A stretch of DNA of 33,651 nt from Candidatus Peregrinibacteria bacterium CG10_big_fil_rev_8_21_14_0_10_42_8. Lineage in GTDB: Bacteria > Patescibacteriota > Gracilibacteria > Peribacterales > Peribacteraceae. Within the stretch, counting starts at the first letter, position 1. The number at the start of each line of letters is the position of its first letter. The translations under genes and the position numbers were made by a program. The DNA lies in the NCBI GenBank assembly GCA_002772815.1, contig PFDQ01000019.1, positions 1 through 33,651 of the forward strand, read 5' to 3'. The notes beneath the pieces were generated by a model, which did no database searches, was not told where the DNA came from, and saw nothing but the letters and a program-made list of their open reading frames with translations. Of this stretch, positions 1 through 6,513 are shown piece after piece.

Positions 1-618
1 ATTGTGATGTTGAAGTATATCAGTAATCATTTGTGTTTTACGTGATAGTACTTCTTCGATTTTTTCTTCATCTTCATCTTCATCTTCTATAGTGGATCCT
101 GTTCCTGCGACAAAGATACCAACGTCAGAAAGGCTTGGTGTATCAGTATCGTTACGTTCTTCAGTTGCACTGCCGTGCAACAGTCCGGCAGCGATTTCTG
201 CGTAGCGCTTACGAATACGATTATGTGCCGCAGCACCACCAGTTTGTACATTAACGGTCAATGGTCCCGTAGTCCCTGGGGAGGATGCAAAGTCAAACGC
301 ATCAATAGCGAATACGCTGTAATAATAATTGCCATTTTCCAGATCGGTGTCAGCGTACGACAATGTTGAATTGTCGACGGTGGTCGTAACCAGAGTGCCA
401 GAAGAAGTACTTGCAGGTGCGGATGTAACACTACGACGAACCATGAAATGGTCTGCCGGAGCCTGGGCATCCCAAGATAAGTTAATTGTTGATCCGTCCA
501 CAGAAGAGGTAACTGTCGGTGTAATAATCCCATCCGCAAATACAGGAACGGCAGACATACAGAGCATCGGCAGACCGAGTGCAATTGCTACGCCATAGTG
601 AAAGCGAGGGAAACGCAT
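1..618 (-). CDS. Secreted FN3-like surface protein, partial (C-terminus beyond left edge)
   Basis: This reading frame is open for 206 codons from an ATG at 618 to the left edge, so the C-terminus is missing. Translation gives a signal peptide (basic MRFPRFH start, hydrophobic stretch to about residue 28, then VFA-DG as a likely cleavage site). It is followed by an about 90-residue beta-rich segment with the fibronectin type III pattern (LSWDAQ, then YYYSVFAID). A charged tail contains an acidic EDEDEDEE run coded by a GAAGAT repeat. It probably acts outside the cell; no catalytic motif is visible. A stop codon lies immediately before the ATG, which fixes the start. No Shine-Dalgarno site precedes it; a TTGACA/TATGCT promoter lies so close that the mRNA would be nearly leaderless. 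The FN3 call is by pattern only. Confidence 0.75.
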   Translation of the reverse strand, partial: MRFPRFHYGVAIALGLPMLCMSAVPVFADGIITPTVTSSVDGSTINLSWDAQAPADHFMVRRSVTSAPASTSSGTLVTTTVDNSTLSYADTDLENGNYYYSVFAIDAFDFASSPGTTGPLTVNVQTGGAAAHNRIRKRYAEIAAGLLHGSATEERNDTDTPSLSDVGIFVAGTGSTIEDEDEDEEKIEEVLSRKTQMITDILQHHN

Positions 619-627
619 TTACTGCAT

Positions 628-655
628 AGCATAGAGGCAGTCTCCTCTATGTCAA
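628..655 (-). promoter_or_regulatory. Promoter of the left-edge gene, with inverted repeat between -35 and -10
   Basis: On the minus strand a perfect TTGACA (655-650) is followed after 16 bases by TATGCT (633-628). Transcription would start near 621, three bases before the ATG at 618. An 8-bp perfect inverted repeat (CATAGAGG at 630-637, CCTCTATG at 644-651) fills the spacer and overlaps both boxes, so it could be an operator. The promoter is seen in sequence; the operator role is inference. Confidence 0.5.
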
Positions 656-703
656 AGTGTCTGAGGATTAATACCTTTCCTCATCACAGACAAGATAGTA
701 CGG

Positions 704-709
704 TATACT
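704..709 (+). promoter_or_regulatory. -10 box for the 716 gene (leaderless)
   Basis: TATACT lies six bases before the ATG at 716, so transcription would start on or next to the A of the start codon. No clear -35 hexamer and no Shine-Dalgarno site are visible. Confidence 0.45.
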
Positions 710-715
710 ACTCTT

Positions 716-1114
716 ATGAAAAAAAACCTAGGTATCATCATCGGCTTTATTATTCTACTGGTTGCTGGCTTCTATGCATTTAACGCCTATATCTACAATG
801 AAAAACAAGGTGACGGAACCACAGTTTCCGCATATCGTGGGACACTAACTGGAAAGAAAGTATGTTTGACCTATACTGATACAAGCGAGCCACAACCTAC
901 AGGATGTGAACTTGGTATACAGACTGATGCTGGAGAGTACTACGCGCTTAATTTTGTACTACTTTCACAGACTCCCGATCCAGAGTTAGTAACAGGTGAT
1001 CGGTTTTCGGCAAGTGGTCTTATTACCCCAATAGAAATGCTTAGTACTGACCAATGGAGGAAGTACGGTATCGAGGGTATTTTTTCGGTGACTGATTCTA
1101 TCGAAAAGTTATAA
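716..1114 (+). CDS. Small membrane-anchored secreted protein, unknown function
   Basis: A 132-residue protein with a short basic start (MKKN), one hydrophobic helix at about residues 5-24 and an extracytoplasmic domain. The domain has two cysteines (KVCLTYTD and TGCELGIQT), a YYALNFV strand and a second beta-rich half. The layout (C-L-x-Y-x-D-T ... C-x-x-G-I-x-T-D ... YYAL) resembles small Patescibacteria exported proteins of unknown function; I do not recognise an enzyme. The two cysteines could form a disulfide, which fits a DsbB gene elsewhere in the window. Start chosen at the ATG six bases after TATACT. It is convergent with the EGF-like gene, with about 75 bases between the stops. Confidence 0.75.
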   Translation: MKKNLGIIIGFIILLVAGFYAFNAYIYNEKQGDGTTVSAYRGTLTGKKVCLTYTDTSEPQPTGCELGIQTDAGEYYALNFVLLSQTPDPELVTGDRFSASGLITPIEMLSTDQWRKYGIEGIFSVTDSIEKL

Positions 1115-1190
1115 GCAGAGATAATTGGCTCCCGAGTTCAAACACTCTCATAGAGCTTCTGGCGGATGCGGAGAAACAGATTGCGACATC

Positions 1191-1988
1191 TTACGCACAA
1201 TTGAGCACATCGTATTCATCGCACCTATCGCCTGACCAACACTCGGGGCAGGAGCATTCACCGCCGAATACAGTTGGTCCACACGTTCCGCCATTCTGGC
1301 AGGTGTCCCCCAGTGTGGTGCAGTTGGTATCCCACATATTACACGTATCTCCGGAATAAATGCCGACGCATTCGCAACTGTATGCACCACCGGGCTCACT
1401 CGTACATACACCATCGTTTTGGCAGGGAACGGCCGCACAACCACCCGGGAACACTTGCAACGTTGTACCGGTCGACGCTCCAAGATAGTTCCCGGATGCC
1501 GATTGCGTGGCGGTAATGGTTGTGGAGCCGTTGGAAACAAGAGTTATGGTTTTACCGCTTACGGTTGCGATGGACTCATCAGCAATAGAGTAACTGATGG
1601 CACCATCACTATTGGAGGTTGGTGTTGTCATCGTAAACGGGATGTCGCCGACGTTCTTGGTAATTTGGGCAAAGAGGTCGAATGTTGGAGAAATGGCGTT
1701 CACCGTTAATGTTACCATCACCGAGGTTTCAGCATAGGTTCCGCCAGTCGCTTGCATGGCGGTAATTGTGGTGGTGCCGATTTCCACAATGGTGACAGTG
1801 GTTCCTTCAATCGTGGCAACATCGGTATTACTGCTTGTAAATGTAAATGCACCTGCACTGTCTGACGTCGGAGATAGAGTGAATGCAGCGTCGCCATATG
1901 TTTTAGTAATATCTGCAAATGTAATGCTGGGTGTCGTTAGACTGCTTTGCGATAGTTTGATTGCTTCCTCCACCCCCTCCGCCACCAC
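1191..1988 (-). CDS. Ig-like/EGF-like surface protein, C-terminal part (frame-shifted from 1903-2337)
   Basis: Continues the surface protein begun at 2337 but in another frame. Two Ig-like repeats of about 80 residues (each with ITKxxGDxxFT near its start and a TITLVSNGSTTITA-like strand) span about residues 25-180. Two cysteine-rich modules follow. The first has the EGF order C..PCQND.VCTSEPGGAYSCEC..YSGDTC; the second has C-QNGGTCG...CSCPECWSGDRC. The chain ends at DVLNCA. It is probably exported through the signal peptide of the upstream half. No credible own start was found: the first codons (VAEGVEEAIK) are the shadow frame of the glycine-rich linker. A one-base indel near the five-G run at 1973-1977, or a slip shortly after it, would join the halves. 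This could be phase variation, a decayed gene or a sequencing error. Confidence 0.7.
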   Translation of the reverse strand: MVAEGVEEAIKLSQSSLTTPSITFADITKTYGDAAFTLSPTSDSAGAFTFTSSNTDVATIEGTTVTIVEIGTTTITAMQATGGTYAETSVMVTLTVNAISPTFDLFAQITKNVGDIPFTMTTPTSNSDGAISYSIADESIATVSGKTITLVSNGSTTITATQSASGNYLGASTGTTLQVFPGGCAAVPCQNDGVCTSEPGGAYSCECVGIYSGDTCNMWDTNCTTLGDTCQNGGTCGPTVFGGECSCPECWSGDRCDEYDVLNCA

Positions 1989-2337
1989 GTCTTATAGAAG
2001 CGCGGAAAGCGCTCCAGCTATTGGGTGCAGAAGGTGCAAAAGTGTGTTGCGGAGTATGAACAACAGTACGTCGAGAAAATAGTGTTTTTGTTGTATTTCT
2101 CACACCTGTAAGTAACCATTGTGTAATCAGCTTTGCCTGCTCATGTAGGGGTGGAGGAGGTGTGGCATCATAAATTCCTGGTATCACCCAAGCAACAGTG
2201 GTTGTATCTGTAAGCACAGAAGAGCTGTCCGGTGTATTCGATGCAGATACTGATTTTACAGTCGATAACATCAAGTTTCCTGCCAACGTGAAAAAGAAAA
2301 TAATGATGCCAATATCAAATGGTCTGCTATGCGACAT
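1903..2337 (-). CDS. Surface protein N-terminal part: signal peptide and Gly-rich linker
   Basis: Starts at ATG 2337, eight bases after a perfect TATAAT. It encodes a signal peptide/membrane helix (about residues 9-33, ending SVSAS), a Thr/Pro-rich segment and an Arg/Gly stretch ending in a run of seven glycines (about residues 118-124). The residues after the glycine run (SNQTIAKQ and on to the stop at 1903) look like out-of-frame sequence, because the neighbouring frame from about 1960 downward encodes well-formed Ig-like repeats. The true product is probably this N-terminus joined to the 1191-1988 frame, about 375 residues. Read as it stands, the protein would be a short secreted glycine-rich peptide. 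Confidence 0.65.
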   Translation of the reverse strand: MSHSRPFDIGIIIFFFTLAGNLMLSTVKSVSASNTPDSSSVLTDTTTVAWVIPGIYDATPPPPLHEQAKLITQWLLTGVRNTTKTLFSRRTVVHTPQHTFAPSAPNSWSAFRASIRRGGGGGGGSNQTIAKQSNDTQHYICRYY

Positions 2338-2345
2338 TATGTAAA

Positions 2346-2374
2346 ATTATAAAGAGAAAACGCGCCGCTGTAAA
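2346..2374 (-). promoter_or_regulatory. Leaderless promoter of the Ig/EGF surface protein
   Basis: Minus strand: TTTACA (2374-2369), a 17-base spacer, then perfect TATAAT (2351-2346), then eight bases to the ATG at 2337. Transcription is expected to begin one or two bases before the ATG. No Shine-Dalgarno site is present. Confidence 0.6.
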
Positions 2375-2496
2375 TTTGAAATATCTCAATTCGTGAAACT
2401 ATGAGATTGTTTGAACTTGGATCCCCAGTTCAGATGTAATAATAACACTGATGATGGATAACAGTTACTGGAAGATTATGGCAACGGAGTTAATGA

Positions 2497-2682
2497 TTAT
2501 TGGAGATATGATGAAAATGCAGGACAGTACTTTACCCCACGTTTTTTACAACTTTTCTGCGCTTCCTTTGTAAAAGCAGTCATCCCTGTAAGTGCATTGA
2601 GCTTACTTTCAACAGATGCATACTTCATCCGTCGAAGTTGCTCTGTGTCAAAACCCGATGTTCGTGCTTTCTTTTTTTTCAT
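2497..2682 (-). CDS. Small protein paired with nucleotidyltransferase
   Basis: A 61-residue basic protein beginning MKKKKART. Its start overlaps the stop of the upstream nucleotidyltransferase gene by four bases (ATGA), so the two are translationally coupled. A helical segment (TEQLRRMKYASVESKLNAL, then FTKEAQK) resembles the short helical partners often found next to AbiEii-like/DUF6036 nucleotidyltransferases. The Cys/Lys-rich tail (KSCKKRGVKYC) is unlike those partners and may reflect a late frameshift. It is possibly the antitoxin or accessory half of a toxin-antitoxin-like pair. The function is inferred only from the pairing. Confidence 0.55.
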   Translation of the reverse strand: MKKKKARTSGFDTEQLRRMKYASVESKLNALTGMTAFTKEAQKSCKKRGVKYCPAFSSYLQ

Positions 2683-3182
2683 AGATCTTTCAATTCTAGA
2701 AGAGCAACAGCATCTTGTATATCTTTTTCTCTGTCAGATTGCTTTTTCATATCAATAAGATCATCAATGGACACGACAGGCACATCGATGTTCCACACTT
2801 CTGCACGCATGGTGTGCTCTGAAAATTTCTCGAAGTCGATTGACTGCGCAACGAGCACATCTACGTTGAACTGAGGATATTTGTCATGGATGAATGAATA
2901 GGCAATCAAGCCTTTTTCGTTAATGAATGCACGAGCTTGTTGTTCATCGGAGAGTTCTTGAATGCTTATGGGTAGCCTTTGCTGATATCCCATGTCTTCC
3001 ATGATCGTCGCCATCTTGTCCAGATTCTCTCGATCAAGGGTCAGTAGAATATCAAGATCATTCGTAAAGCGCGGATAACCATGCAAATTCACTGCCACTC
3101 CACCCACAATCAGATAGTTGATATGATTCTCAGAAAATGCGCGCAGCAGAGGTTCATAGGTTTCCATAGATGAATATATCAT
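2679..3182 (-). CDS. Nucleotidyltransferase, AbiEii/DUF6036-like
   Basis: A 167-residue protein with the minimal nucleotidyltransferase pattern: a VGGVAVNLHG segment at about residues 26-35, then TNDLDILL at about 40-47 carrying the paired metal-binding aspartates, and FNVDVLV at about 105 with a third acidic residue. Proteins of this type are the toxin or enzyme half of AbiE-like systems that transfer nucleotides to RNA or protein targets. The start at 3182 is supported by a textbook Shine-Dalgarno AGGAGGT eight bases upstream; an internal Met (METYEPLL) is the alternative. It forms a coupled pair with the 61-residue gene. A six-base inverted repeat (ACAGAA 3201-3206, TTCTGT 3214-3219) just upstream could be an autoregulatory operator. 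Confidence 0.8.
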   Translation of the reverse strand: MIYSSMETYEPLLRAFSENHINYLIVGGVAVNLHGYPRFTNDLDILLTLDRENLDKMATIMEDMGYQQRLPISIQELSDEQQARAFINEKGLIAYSFIHDKYPQFNVDVLVAQSIDFEKFSEHTMRAEVWNIDVPVVSIDDLIDMKKQSDREKDIQDAVALLELKDL

Positions 3183-3190
3183 ACGCTATC

Positions 3191-3219
3191 ACCTCCTGTT
3201 ACAGAAGTTTGATTTCTGT
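3191..3219 (-). promoter_or_regulatory. Strong Shine-Dalgarno and possible operator of the nucleotidyltransferase pair
   Basis: AGGAGGT (3197-3191) matches the anti-SD tail of 16S rRNA and sits eight bases before ATG 3182. The inverted repeat ACAGAA...TTCTGT (3201-3219) lies directly upstream. This SD-led start contrasts with the leaderless starts of the adjacent surface genes, hinting that the pair was acquired. Confidence 0.5.
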
Positions 3220-3698
3220 CCAAGTTGGCTCCACAACCTGTTTGACGTTCGCGCGGACATCACCGAAACATTCCACAGACTTAAAGCGGCGTTTTCGCTA
3301 TTTAATCCAGCTCTCTAGGCAAGTTTTCAATATCGGAGTGACAGAAAAAATAGCACACAGTGCTATGGCGCGGTCATGCCAGATTCCCCCTTTCTAGGGG
3401 TTTACATATACTCTTATATATGGTAAAAATATCTTCCCTAGAATACCCTGAATTGAGTTTCTATAGTTCTTTTCTGTGTTCTAGGCGTTCATTCACATAA
3501 ACGGCAATGAAACATGATTAGAGAATCCCATTTTTGGGCTTTTCTAGTAACAGCAATTTGAGTATGAATTTGTGCTTAAGTTGCTGTTACTAGGAAGAGT
3601 TTCCTAGCTCCATGCCGCTCGGCAAGGAGTTCTTTACCACCTCTCATGTCTACTGTTGCAGGGACTGAGAGTTAACCTCAATCGAAGGAGATTGAACC
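3220..3698. other. Long non-coding leader with repeated hairpins and CTAG sites
   Basis: About 480 bases without a convincing gene between the divergent nucleotidyltransferase and the acyl-activating enzyme gene. It contains an inverted repeat ATAGCAC-aca-GTGCTAT (3350-3366), a CCCCT-ttct-AGGGG hairpin (3387-3400), a CCCA-tttt-TGGG hairpin followed by CTTTT (3527-3543) and two overlapping hairpins at 3544-3607. CTAG occurs seven times (3315, 3394, 3438, 3481, 3544, 3590, 3604), several within hairpin arms. TATACT at 3407-3412 could be a -10 box for rightward transcription. A short ORF (3612-3668, 18 codons, with FF, TT and CC doublets) could be a leader peptide, but it lacks a good ribosome site. 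Confidence 0.4.
3544..3607 (+). promoter_or_regulatory. Two mutually exclusive RNA hairpins upstream of acyl-enzyme cassette
   Basis: Hairpin A pairs CTAGTAACAGCAA (3544-3556) perfectly with TTGCTGTTACTAG (3581-3593). The inner TTTGAG/CTTAAG adds six more pairs, counting G-U, leaving a 12-base loop. Hairpin B pairs CTAGGAA (3590-3596) with TTCCTAG (3601-3607) over a four-base loop. A and B share bases 3590-3593, so only one can form completely. That geometry is typical of attenuators or riboswitch-like leaders, though no known riboswitch class is recognised. Confidence 0.4.
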
Positions 3699-4808
3699 AT
3701 GCAACGCGCAACTGTTCTGGAAGAAGCGAAGAGGGATGAACACATTCGACAGATGATCGAATGGCACTTCAGCCCTGACGCAGGAAGTCCGTTCTGGCTG
3801 AGCCAGATGGATGAACTTGGCTTTGATCCGCGCGAAAAGGTGAAAGGTTTCGGCGATCTCGTCGAGCATTTCCCCAACTTCGACGGTGACAAGCACCTGC
3901 GTACTGTCAGCGCTGATCAGTGGATTCCGACAGGTTTCACTGAAGCGCAACGATGGTCGATGTTCGTCACGGGCGGAACGACGGGTGACCCCAAGCGCCG
4001 ACTCGGTCGACGGGGGATGGAACGCGGTGAGTCTGATATTGCTGACGACTACCACGCGTTCGCCAAGCACCTTTCTGCCGGAGGGGGTTTCCCCCAAGGC
4101 GGCAAGTGGCTCTACATTGGTCCCGGAGGTCCGCGTCGTCTGAAGCGTGGAGTGGAAGTCCTCTCCAACGTCCACGAGTCGGTGTTTATTGAAATCGACA
4201 TGGACGTGGCGTGGATGAAGAGTGGCAACAATACCTTGAAGGGTCCCTACAAGCGGGAACTCGTCGAGCGTGCCATTGGTGCGCTGCGACGTGATCGCCC
4301 CGACAAGGTGTTCTGCCCGCCGATTCTCATTATGGCAATTGGCGAACTCTTCGACTGGTCGGAGAGTGGCGTCACCGGCGTGTTTGCCGGTGGTACGGAA
4401 ATGTCACCGGAGACGGTGCGTTTTATTCACGAGGAGTTGTTCAGAGGCAAAGTCCATTTCGCGCCGACCTACGGGAACGCGCTGGTGGGCATCGCTCCGA
4501 ATCGTCCTTACTCCACGTTCGATCGACCAATCGCCGGTCAAGATCCTTACCAAGTCATCTACCAGCCGCTGCAACCGCAAACGCTGCTACGGGTGACGAA
4601 GAAGGGGGACAGCCAGTCTCTGGTCGAGTATGGTGAGTTCGGCTACGTCGAAATCACCACAGTCACGAAGAGTTGGTTCATGCCGCGCTTTCTTGAGCGC
4701 GACTACGCCAAACGCATTGCTCCGACAGAAGAGTTTCCGTGGGATGGTCTGGCTGAAATCCAGCCTCCGCCGGAACTCAAAGGCAAACTGTCCACAGGTG
4801 TTTACTAA
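3699..4808 (+). CDS. PaaK/LuxE-like acyl-activating (adenylate-forming) enzyme
   Basis: A 369-residue protein with the adenylate-forming phosphate-loop motif VTGGTTGDPKRR at about residues 90-101, a GGTEMS motif at about 230 and APTYGNALVG at about 255, the order seen in phenylacetate-CoA ligase and LuxE acyl-protein synthetases. These enzymes activate a carboxylic acid as acyl-AMP and pass it to a thiol. The next gene encodes a LuxC-like reductase, so the pair probably turns an acid into an aldehyde. It is shorter than full PaaK (about 430), as expected for LuxE-type proteins. AAGGAG (3685-3690) gives an eight-base spacing to the ATG. GC content is far higher than in neighbouring genes, suggesting horizontal transfer. 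The substrate is unknown. Confidence 0.8.
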   Translation: MQRATVLEEAKRDEHIRQMIEWHFSPDAGSPFWLSQMDELGFDPREKVKGFGDLVEHFPNFDGDKHLRTVSADQWIPTGFTEAQRWSMFVTGGTTGDPKRRLGRRGMERGESDIADDYHAFAKHLSAGGGFPQGGKWLYIGPGGPRRLKRGVEVLSNVHESVFIEIDMDVAWMKSGNNTLKGPYKRELVERAIGALRRDRPDKVFCPPILIMAIGELFDWSESGVTGVFAGGTEMSPETVRFIHEELFRGKVHFAPTYGNALVGIAPNRPYSTFDRPIAGQDPYQVIYQPLQPQTLLRVTKKGDSQSLVEYGEFGYVEITTVTKSWFMPRFLERDYAKRIAPTEEFPWDGLAEIQPPPELKGKLSTGVY

Positions 4809-4841
4809 ACCATGCACTAACAGAAAGGAAAACGTGCAACC

Positions 4842-6263
4842 ATGACTATTCAACTTCCTGCCCTTCGCTTCGGCGATGGGTATCAAAGCCTCAACCGCAA
4901 CCCGGTCGTTGACTTGGGTTCGGGGGAGGAGATCGCAACGCTTGGACTGGTTGACGGGTCCATGATTGCAACCGACTGCCTTCATGGCGGGAGGTTGCAA
5001 GTCGCATTGGATGCGCTTCAGGCAATTCCAGTGCGAAAACGGATCGCAATGTCAGTCGAAGCGGCTAATCACTTCGAGAGTGCCACGCTCGATTGCGGGG
5101 GTGATGATCAGACCCTCGACAATTACATCGAGCAACTCGCTCGTACGAGTGGACTGTCCTTCGCGCTTGCCAAAGCGAATACCTCGCGTATTTGCGCGGC
5201 ATTGCGAAGCACCGAGGACGTGTTGAACGGATTGTCGCGTGGCTTGCCACTCGACATCTACGACACTGGTTTCGGTACACAGGGTGGAGCCAATGTGCGG
5301 ATTAATCCCCGCATAAAGGCTCTCGGATGCTGCATGCCGAATAACTCACCCGGCGTGCATGTCCTGTGGCTGACACCGCTCGCGTTCGGCATTCCGGTTC
5401 TGATCCGACCAGGAAGTTCAGAGCCGTTCACGCCGTACCGGCTGATCCAAGCGCATATTGCCGCTGGATACCCCAAAGAAGCCTTTGGGTACTATCCATG
5501 CGACTACGGCGCAGCAGATCGCATCCCAACGCTCACGGGCGGAGGGATCGTCTTTGGGTCGGATGCAACGGTCGAGAAGTGGGCTAGCAACCCACGCGTG
5601 AACGTCCATGGTTCGGGCTACAGCAAACTCTTTCTTGGCGACGATGTCGTCGATGATTGGGAACGCTTGCTGTCCGAAATGGTGAAGAACGTTGCTGCCA
5701 ACAGTGGTCGAAGTTGCTTCGCTGTGTCGCGCATTTGCGTTCCACGGCATGCAACGCAGATCGCTGCGGCACTGGCGGAAGAGCTGGCGAAAATTGCCCC
5801 TCTCCCGCTTCAAGATCCAGAAGCGAGACTGTCTGCGATGTCGATGCCACAAGTGGCAACGATGGTCGATGAGAGTATTCGTGAAGGACTGGAGCAGGGG
5901 GATGCCACCGACGTGACCGCACGGTACCGAAAAGGCGACCGTTTGACCACGTTCGAGGGACGGACATACCTCCAGCCAACACTGGTGACGTGTCCGGGGA
6001 ATGACCATCCTCTGGCACAGAAGGAGTTTCTCTTCCCTTACTCCGCGATTGTTGAATGCTCAACAGATCAGGCATTTGCTGAAATGGGTCCAACGCTTTC
6101 GCTGGCTGTCTATACCAATGACGACCAGCTCAAAATGCGCGCCCGTCGCAGTCATGCCAGACTCGTCAGCATCAACGTGCCGACAGGGAAGCTCGACCGA
6201 CGACAGCCGCATGAAGAGGATCTCTTTGATCTCCTCTATCATCGGCAAAGCTACGTCGAGTAA
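4842..6263 (+). CDS. LuxC-like acyl-CoA reductase / aldehyde dehydrogenase family
   Basis: A 473-residue NAD(P)-dependent aldehyde-dehydrogenase-fold protein. The catalytic cysteine lies in NSGRSCFAVSR at about residues 288-298, matching the GQ-x-C block of the family. An NNSPGVHVLW segment (about 168-177) and VNVHGSGYSKLF (about 249-260) fit the nucleotide site. The usual ELGGK glutamate segment is replaced by GSGYSK, as in LuxC-type reductases, which reduce acyl thioesters instead of oxidising aldehydes. It lies 33 bases after the acyl-activating gene with its own AAAGGA site, forming a bicistron ended by a strong terminator. In one 60-base sample (5161-5220) I counted 60% G+C, against 25% at 7201-7260. 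It is probably imported with its partner; aldehyde use is unknown and no luciferase is nearby. Confidence 0.8.
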   Translation: MTIQLPALRFGDGYQSLNRNPVVDLGSGEEIATLGLVDGSMIATDCLHGGRLQVALDALQAIPVRKRIAMSVEAANHFESATLDCGGDDQTLDNYIEQLARTSGLSFALAKANTSRICAALRSTEDVLNGLSRGLPLDIYDTGFGTQGGANVRINPRIKALGCCMPNNSPGVHVLWLTPLAFGIPVLIRPGSSEPFTPYRLIQAHIAAGYPKEAFGYYPCDYGAADRIPTLTGGGIVFGSDATVEKWASNPRVNVHGSGYSKLFLGDDVVDDWERLLSEMVKNVAANSGRSCFAVSRICVPRHATQIAAALAEELAKIAPLPLQDPEARLSAMSMPQVATMVDESIREGLEQGDATDVTARYRKGDRLTTFEGRTYLQPTLVTCPGNDHPLAQKEFLFPYSAIVECSTDQAFAEMGPTLSLAVYTNDDQLKMRARRSHARLVSINVPTGKLDRRQPHEEDLFDLLYHRQSYVE

Positions 6264-6296
6264 CGTCGTGTTTCATCAGACCGTTTTGTGAACCCC

Positions 6297-6327
6297 GCCC
6301 TCCTGCTTCGGTAGGAGGGCTTCTTTT
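6297..6327 (+). terminator. Rho-independent terminator of the acyl-enzyme cassette
   Basis: GCCCTCCT (6297-6304) pairs with AGGAGGGC (6313-6320). The inner GC/GT pairs close a TTCG tetraloop (6307-6310), giving a 10-bp stem followed by TTCTTTT. It lies 34 bases after the reductase stop. Confidence 0.9.
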
Positions 6328-6513
6328 AGCTTAAATAAGCCATAAATATGCTGGCTCTCCGAACTGTACGAAGTTCGAACTCATGTTACAGACACTTTCC
6401 GACGAATGGAAACTGCATTTTCTTTGCTACACGCTGCCACGAACTAGGGTTCTTCTTACCGGTATTTCTCTTAAAAATGACACGAAAGTGCCATGGTGCA
6501 GTATATTGTAAGC
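6328..6513. other. Intergenic stretch before DUF5677 gene, with promoter
   Basis: No gene is convincing here. The rightward promoter for the next gene is ATGACA (6477-6482), a 19-base gap and TATATT (6502-6507). Six bases then lead to the ATG at 6514, so the message is expected to be leaderless. The longer frame from ATG 6493 would place its start inside the promoter, which argues against it. Confidence 0.5.

Noticed and set aside
62-92. GAAGAT microsatellite
   Set aside because: It is simply the code for an acidic EDED tail in the left-edge gene; no separate element.
1118-1145. tRNA-like 3' end (minus strand GTTTGAAC then GGGAGCCA)
   Set aside because: No matching acceptor, D or anticodon arm can be found upstream on that strand.
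5418-6093. Long minus-strand frames of 196 and 169 codons inside the reductase gene
   Set aside because: They are antisense shadows of a GC-rich gene, Arg/Pro/His-rich and without domain patterns; the plus-strand protein has clear motifs.
3699-6263. Bioluminescence operon
   Set aside because: Only LuxE- and LuxC-like genes are present; no luciferase luxA/luxB, transferase luxD or flavin reductase genes are seen.
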